From assembly GCA_039619475.1 (NCBI GenBank), contig CM077115.1, forward strand, positions 479,644,400 to 479,708,399: a stretch of DNA of 64,000 bases, written 5' to 3'. Within the stretch, counting starts at the first letter, position 1. The number at the start of each line of letters is the position of its first letter. This document shows, piece by piece, positions 58,689 to 64,000 of this stretch. Source of the stretch: Icerya purchasi. Lineage: Eukaryota > Arthropoda > Insecta > Hemiptera > Monophlebidae. Made by a program: the position numbers and the translations under genes. Below the pieces are notes generated by a model that did no database searches, was not told where the DNA came from, and worked only from the letters and a program-made list of their open reading frames with translations.

Positions 58689-59299
58689 TCTTACGTATGC
58701 ATCAACTTCTTGGCAACGTCCCTTAATTTCCTGCTTGTAAGTCGCGCGAAATTTGCACCTGATCGCACTTCTGGTCTAATTAATGAACGTTACGCGCAAT
58801 GTGACATCGACATATTTCAACAATTTATTGAATGTGTGATTGAGTGCTCACCAGGAAATTTCAGCCTGACTGCACCAACGTACAAAACAACATCAAGAAA
58901 AAGTTTTATGCAATGGTATACATGCGATAAATTCCTGCAACAATTTTTTAAAAATCTATCACACTTAACGCAGTACCACCATTTCTGCTTGTCTGATGAT
59001 GCAGAGGATCTGTAGAGCTTGCAGTTTGCTGAGAGCGAAGCTATCAATGTGTCAGTCGGGAAATGTGTGCGCCACAAAATGTTAAGCCGTCAGAGATCAA
59101 CGGCAGTGACATCTGTTTAATGAACTGCGGCCATTATGTGGAAATCCAGCAAACGCTGATGACTTCATCAAAGAGTCCAAACGAAAATTGGCTGTTTAAC
59201 AAAAACAACAAGGACGCTGAGCAGTTAAAGGCGACGTTGGAGCACGCAGACAAGTTCCAGTATGGACACCGCGGATGTGGACAAAGTGCTGAAATATGA
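58689..59299 (+). pseudogene. Unrecognised coding-like stretch in two frames
   Basis: The first frame is open from 58689 to a TAG at 59013-59015 (about 108 codons, no obvious ATG) and contains APDRTSGLINERYAQCDIDI, SFMQWYTCDKFLQQFFKNLS and LTQYHHF. A second frame from 59063 to 59299 contains GHYVEIQQTLMTSSKSPNEN and DAEQLKATLEHADKF. The composition is mixed and not low-complexity, unlike most open frames here, and the two may be one gene broken by a stop and a frameshift. The FF...YHHF ending recalls a group of uncharacterised, often multi-copy metazoan proteins, but that is an unverified memory. No function is assigned. Confidence 0.4.
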
Positions 59300-60060
59300 A
59301 TCGTTTTTATTCTACTAGAATCTGCCTTAGTATTATATACTCGTATTAATAACATTATTTTTTTTTTGAGTCGTTATTCCTGTACAGTGTAAATTCTTTG
59401 TGTGTATGTTATGTATTATTTCGAATCTTCTTTTTATATATTATTGTAAACTTTTTGGATGTATTTTGTAGAAATATCTTTGTTTTTGTAACCTTATTTT
59501 TTTTTATTTGTACTTTTGTTCTTCCCCTAATACACATTCGTCATTATTGTATTTTCTGTTGGTCTCAAGAGTGCGATTCCATAACTCAGAATTTTGTGAC
59601 TTCGCGAACCACTAGAAACATATTTTCCACAAACAATTTTTAATCAATTTTTAGCTTTTTAACCTTTGCTACCCATTTTTAAACTACTCTACAGCCTCGT
59701 ACCCAAATGTTCATGATCTGCGATTAACGGCATCAGAAAGCAGCAGGTTTGAAGGTATAGAAACCATCAATATACACATATATGGATACATTTGTTTATA
59801 AACTTCGGGAGGAATTGATACCAAAAACTTCACTCCTACACCGACAGAAATTAATTTTACCAAAAACAACACTTGGTTTATTTCTGTGACATCTAGGATT
59901 AGGGCTTTAGTGTTAACGATTCATTTCAATATCGCCTTTGAACGGGGACATTGATTTATTTCAACATATAGAAATTGTTTTTTATTAAATTTTCACGGGA
60001 TTTTAAAAAAAAATCCATGTGCGGAATGTTGACATATAAAGTTCAATATATAAAAAAACC
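59300..60060. other. No recognised feature
   Basis: AT-rich, with one unsupported low-complexity frame (59398-59643 +). Confidence 0.5.

Positions 60061-60064
<4 letters not shown>

Positions 60065-60140
<76 letters not shown>
60065..60140. repeat. (CT)n(AT)n compound microsatellite
   Basis: A CT tract (60065-60096) passes directly into an AT tract (60097-60140), which abuts the truncated 5' end of a SINE. Confidence 0.95.
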
Positions 60141-60143
<3 letters not shown>

Positions 60144-60368
60144 GGCAAACCACCACGTTCAACATCATATGCGCGCTAGGTCAGTACACAGCAGACCCAC
60201 ACGGGACTGCACTGGTAGCGCGATAACAAGCGGCTACTATCAGTTCCGAATGTAGTCTTGCATGCGTTGCATATAATAATTGCCTGGTACACTACCTATA
60301 TCTGTACAGCTGAGATGTACGAATAGGTAGTCGCCGATGCTCAGAAGCTGAGTATGGCACTATAAAGA
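60141..60368 (+). mobile_element. SINE copy without tRNA head
   Basis: It begins AATGGCAAACCACCACGTTC and follows the copy at 40.2 kb through GCGCGCTAGGTCAGTACACA, GCGGCTACTATCAGTTCCG and ACGAATAGGTAGTCG to GCTCAGAAGCTGAGTATGGC. A segment of about 10 bases present in the other copies (GTGTACACCT) is missing near 60261. It starts exactly where the (AT)n tract ends and is followed by more TA-rich sequence and element family B. Confidence 0.85.
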
Positions 60369-60399
60369 AAGATATATATGTGTATATATATATATTAAT

Positions 60400-60631
60400 G
60401 AACACGTCATTCTTAGCCCGGGGTGCACTACACTCTTTGTCCCATGATTATGTTCCGTTACTTTAAGTAAGATAATAAAGGTTGAATGCTGTATTGTACA
60501 ATTTCTAAGGTTTTTTTTTTAAATAAAAGGCGGGGAAGAATGACATAGTCAATTGAAAACGATTTTTGTAAAAAAAATTTAGAAGAAAAAAGATTGGGAG
60601 TTACCCCTTTGGAAGGCCCGAAAGGCAGAAT

Positions 60632-60680
<49 letters not shown>
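60400..60680 (+). mobile_element. Element family B, copy 3, with hairpin block and (TA)n
   Basis: Left TIR ACGTCATTCTTAGCCC (60404-60419) and right TIR GGGGAAGAATGACATAG (about 60533-60549) enclose a non-coding body of about 145 bp. Then follow CAATTGAAAACGATTTTTG, the spacer AGAAGAAAAAAGATTGGGAG, a GC-rich block CCTTTGGAAGGCCCGAAAGG (60606-60625) and a (TA)n tract (60638-60680). The order TIR body, spacer, GC block, (TA)n mirrors family A read on the minus strand. Confidence 0.8.
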
Positions 60681-60686
<6 letters not shown>

Positions 60687-60756
60687 ACACTAATAGTTTT
60701 ATGAATCTCAATAGACTAAAGCAATAGACTATACAATAAAGAAAAAATTCACTAAC

Positions 60757-60844
60757 CTCATTCATGAGTTTAAGTTGATAAAAAAAGTCACGAACAGCGG
60801 ACTTGAACAGTCTTATGCGACTATCATAGAGTTTACGTACCAAC
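60757..60844 (-). CDS. Candidate internal exon, unrecognised protein
   Basis: On the minus strand a good acceptor GAAAGCTATTTTCAG precedes the exon (5' edge 60844). The donor AATGAG/GTTAGTG follows at 60757/60756. The 88-nt exon is open in the frame beginning at its second base and reads VRKLYDSRIRLFKSAVRDFF then YQLKLMNE, an amphipathic, basic stretch of mixed composition. Its phase does not join to the exon at 62202-62331. It may belong to the same or another minus-strand gene, or be fortuitous. No family recognised. Confidence 0.4.
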
Positions 60845-61256
60845 CTGAAAATAGCTTTCGAAAAGGTGTGTATTCTTTACGGCACAATCATGTAATACAT
60901 ATAAAACACAGCATAGTGGAATGCTGCTGAGCCCAGCTGTAGTGTTAATATTTAAATGTTGTCATGTCAGTTATGTTGATAACCGCGGAGTACAGTTATG
61001 CGAGCTCAATTCCAAAAGTTTGTTTACAATGCTGAACATTCTCACTAATGCAAAGTATAACCGAAGTGAAAAAATTACTTAATTTCCAGGAAAACGGCAC
61101 CAATAAACCTAAACTTCTAAAAACGATTGCCTTATTTTCAAAAAGGCACCAATAAATAACAACTGCATATGTATTTTTATAAATCGTCATTATTTTTACA
61201 TTATAAAACATAAAATTAATGAATTTGCCGTTATATTTAAATAAAAATTTTTAAGA

Positions 61257-61322
61257 TTATTCGTGAGAGAAGTCTTCAATATTTTTCTCCCTCTCATCGT
61301 TCACATTTCCGAACGGATAGCC
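61257..61322 (-). CDS. Candidate terminal exon of a host gene
   Basis: Minus strand: acceptor TTTTGTTTTTAG, then codons reading GYPFGNVNDEREKNIEDF and SHE and a TAA stop (61259-61257). The preceding exon ends on a complete codon, so joining keeps the frame. No canonical AATAAA was seen just downstream on the minus strand, and no donor is available within the open part, which supports a terminal exon. The encoded end is strongly acidic. No family recognised. Confidence 0.42.
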   Translation of the reverse strand, partial: GYPFGNVNDEREKNIEDFSHE

Positions 61323-61451
61323 CTAAAAACAAAATTTCGCAAAACCAATTATTTTAATAAGCCATATATGAAAATTGAGCCAGATAAATTTTAGGATAAT
61401 AGCGAAATTAAATTACATAATTTCTACAAAATGGGTAAATGCTAACTTATT

Positions 61452-61709
61452 TTGTGTTTAATATTCGATTCTTTTTCAATGAGTAGCCGTTACAGTAATT
61501 TGGTAGTAGGAGACACGATTGCAATTGCCAGAAATATTGAACAGAAATATTATTTAAAAACGATCAATAATTTTCATAATAATCAAGAGGAAAATGTTAC
61601 CATAGTATCATGTGACGGGAATGAGTACAAACATACATTAACAAGTTGTAGATATCGTGTATTACGTAGGTTTATGAACAGTCTGCTTATGGTACTATCG
61701 TTTTCATAA
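61452..61709 (+). other. Unassigned open frame inside the candidate intron
   Basis: An 85-codon frame on the opposite strand of the candidate gene, with residues such as VVGDTIAIARNIEQKYYLKT and SCDGNEYKHTLTSC. The composition is more protein-like than most frames here, but there is no motif, homologue or flanking signal I can name. It may be chance. Confidence 0.2.
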
Positions 61710-62201
61710 GCACCTAGTAATGGGTTTTGGCTGCTAACAGAGTTAGACTGGATTTGAGGTAAATGAACTATGGTCTGCCATGAAGAAAAAAAATAATCTA
61801 GGAAGTACAATACATAGAGAAATGTAGGGGAGTTCTTAAAATTAATTATGAAAGGGAAATCAGGCATATAATTAGTAGGAAGCAAAACTTATGATTAAAT
61901 TAAGTAGATCAATGGAATCACACTCTCTCGGTTGTTTGAAAGAAACTGATGTGGTAGAATACACTAGAAAAGGAAAAAGTTGAAAAATCGATTATATTTT
62001 CAAAGTTTTTTTTTTGGCACATATTACTCCAAAAATTCCGTTAATTTCCCCGTCAGAACAATTTAAAATAAAAGTTATAAAATTTTAATAAGTCTACCGT
62101 CATCGCGTAAACACTTTTCAAAAAAAGACCTCATTACTCAAGTTTTCGGTAACACTTTTCAGTCATTACATAATAATCAAAAAAAAATTTTTTCTACTTA
62201 C

Positions 62202-62331
62202 TAGCAATTTATAAAATAGAACGGTGTTCTTGTTACTGAAATCAGCATCGTTATTGTCCACTTCTTCTTCTGGTCCTAAAGGTGCATTTTCACGATCATA
62301 AATTTGTCGTTTATCTTCATAAGGTAAATAC
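62202..62331 (-). CDS. Candidate internal exon of a host gene
   Basis: Minus strand: acceptor TTTTTACGTTTAG, 130-nt exon, donor TTGCTA/GTAAGTAG, both matching the consensus well. The frame starting at the second base is open for 43 codons and reads YLPYEDKRQIYDRENAPLGP then EEEVDNNDADFSNKNTVLFY and KLL. In such AT-rich DNA an open stretch with these residues and perfect splice borders is unlikely by chance. It joins in frame with 61322-61257 across an 879-nt intron. Upstream exons would lie beyond the LINE fragments at 62.7-63.9 kb or outside the window. I do not recognise the protein. Confidence 0.5.
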
Positions 62332-62334
62332 CTA

Positions 62335-62688
62335 AACGTAAAAATTAAATTTTTAAATTGAAATTTTAGTCATCTGCTTAAAGTTATATAATTTTCCAAA
62401 TTTATTTCTTTTTTTTATCATTTTTTTTGAAAATTAATGAGTATCGCAAATTTTTCTACATCAAAAAGAAGGACTTCATTATCAGTTTTTCTTTTATAGA
62501 GTCCTCTTTTTGTATATTTTTTATTCTGTTTCATCAATTTTCTCTTTCCAATTTTTTTGTAACTAAACTATGTACTGATCTGTTGTTGTTTCCGCTATAC
62601 AAAATTCCATTTTCTTTGACTGTCTTCTCTGTTAACGAAATTTGGCTACAACTTTCGAATATTTTCTTCTGTCCATAGTTAAATGTAC
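62335..62688. other. No recognised gene
   Basis: AT-rich. The plus-strand frame 62427-62678 is Phe/Ser-rich and looks like a shadow. On the minus strand the part adjoining 62690 could be decayed continuation of the LINE fragment. Confidence 0.4.
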
Positions 62689-62689
62689 T

Positions 62690-62960
62690 AGTTTACATGT
62701 TGATTTCTCTGTCCATTGTACTGTAAGTTTTTTAGCCAAGACGTCCGCCTTTTTCCTCTAGATCGTCGGTAGTATCTTCCCTTCTAATATTATCTGTAGC
62801 GTCTTGTACTTCTCATTACGCATGATACGCCTTAGGTATAAAATCGACGAATCTCTTCTTTCGGTTTATCTACTGTTGATGCCATATACTTGTATCGAAT
62901 TTATATTGAATGGTTGCCCTTTACTTCTTTATTCGTGATGTTAGCGAGAGTTTGCATGTC
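62690..62960 (-). pseudogene. LINE-B C-terminal fragment, minus strand
   Basis: YLRRIMRNEKYKTLQIILEG followed by KI (about 62845-62780) is the 'LGHIMRNEKYxLLQLIxxGKI' block of insect RTE-like reverse transcriptases. About 30 codons upstream, ITNKEV resembles the preceding 'VTNEEV' block. The basic tail is only partly preserved. The upstream limit is uncertain; the segment at 62960-63070 contains open residues that do not match a LINE. Confidence 0.6.
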
Positions 62961-63400
62961 GACGACACCTGTTCCTGCCGGTTCTGGTGCAAATGAGACC
63001 ACCTGAACCAATAACATTCGCCATATTTGCACTATCCATATTCAAATCCTGAGAATTTGAATGCGGTGGTTTTCCATGGATAAGAAATCAAAAAGAAATA
63101 ACCTAAGTTAGAAAAAATTATTAAGACAACAGATCACTTCGGCAGAATAGCCTGCCGTATCACAATTGAAATCCAGAAAGCGTTCACTATTTGAAACTAT
63201 TGAGAGAACCAACGAAAAGAGAGGACCACTGTGAATCTAACATTGAATTAGGCACGTTAAAATCCAAAGACGAAACGTACAAAATATACATTCCAAGAGC
63301 AATGAGAAAACGTTCTGTAAAAACCTATCATCGTTAAAGAGACTATTTACAATCCCTCAAAAAGAAAAAATTAAACGGTTCAGAGATATTTGAAAAAGAA
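62961..63400. other. No recognised feature
   Basis: Possibly decayed LINE sequence, judging from its A-rich, Lys-rich conceptual translation, but no diagnostic block can be named. Confidence 0.35.
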
Positions 63401-63401
63401 A

Positions 63402-63444
<43 letters not shown>
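63402..63444. repeat. (ATT)n microsatellite
   Basis: About 14 tandem ATT trinucleotides. Confidence 0.97.
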
Positions 63445-63446
<2 letters not shown>

Positions 63447-63689
63447 GAAAAAGAAATACAAGGTATAAAAAGCATAAGTTTAATAGGAGATTATGGAATA
63501 AGTTTGAAAAAATTTAAATATCGTATCGGAAAGGGCACCAGGTTGACTAAAAAAATTCTAGATTAAATACTTCTCCAGTATGCACGCAAAACTAAGAAAA
63601 AGCATAAACTGAACAATTAATCAACAGAAGGAAATATCAGCTTCCCTTGCGAGAAAATCACTTATATGAAACGTAAACAGCAAAAATTA

Positions 63690-63900
63690 AAAAATTCTTC
63701 AACTATCAACCAATAAAATGTTTGTTTTTTTGGATAAATTATTCAAAACTTGTTTTGCTAAGAAAATAGACAGAAATATAAAGAATGCAATACAGTGTAA
63801 ACGAACGGAAAGGGTCTAGGAAGAGATATCTTGCATGTAAAGAACAATTAACAATAAATCAGGTAACAACAAAAACAACAAGTAGACATAAATACAACAC
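63690..63900 (+). pseudogene. Weak LINE reverse transcriptase N-terminal block
   Basis: NYQPIK at about 63708 followed in another frame by LDKLFKTCFAKKIDRNIKNA (about 63735-63795) resembles the 'NYRPISLL...KxFSKxLxxRI' start of LINE reverse transcriptases. QLTINQVTTKTTSRH (about 63846) could be the following block. Frames shift repeatedly. It is cut by the window end. Confidence 0.45.
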
Positions 63901-64000
63901 GTCGATTTCAAAAAAGAGAGGCTTCTAATAGTATCATGACCGGCTTATTAAAATATTAAAGAATTATATAAAATAAACCCATACTCCTATTGTACATGAG

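Overview
This is AT-rich eukaryotic, almost certainly arthropod and probably insect, genomic DNA. The evidence is the repeat content: Tc1 and mariner transposase relics, two kinds of non-LTR retrotransposon (one with an RNase H domain, one of the RTE-like insect type), a Jockey-like fragment, a tRNA-derived SINE and long (TA)n tracts. There are no bacterial-type operons, CRISPR arrays, rRNA genes or functional tRNA genes. I cannot name the species; all family assignments are by eye.

No complete host gene can be read. The best candidates are two minus-strand exons near 61.3 and 62.3 kb with canonical splice sites and matching phase. A third possible exon lies at 60.8 kb and an unrecognised plus-strand open stretch at 58.7-59.3 kb. 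Two GC-richer blocks (about 6-7.5 kb and 36.9-37.4 kb) may be unique, non-repeat DNA.

Layout. 1-9 kb is mostly featureless, with a 5'-truncated SINE flanked by a 12-bp duplication (3.9 kb) and a short TIR element (4.9 kb). 9.3-9.9 kb is a Tc1 relic. 17.1-17.6 kb is the first copy of a composite (TA)n/hairpin/TIR element. 18-31 kb is a graveyard of LINE fragments with an internally deleted mariner at 24.8-25.5 kb. 33.5-33.9 kb is a 15-bp minisatellite. 39.2-40.8 kb is a nested stack: composite element, an 8-bp-TSD hAT-like MITE and the only SINE copy with its tRNA head. 43.8-45.3 kb is the longest RNase H LINE relic. 50.7-55.9 kb holds three RTE-like LINE relics, a foldback element with a 93-bp tandem repeat and a mariner with unusually long TIRs. 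55.9-60.7 kb holds further composite elements, a 207-bp foldback and a candidate LTR.

The most unusual signal is structural. Two element families share one architecture: a TIR-bounded body, a spacer, a GC-rich hairpin block, then a (TA)n tract. They occur six times in the window, in both orientations. The foldback with 93-bp units and the long-TIR mariner beside it are the next most striking structures.
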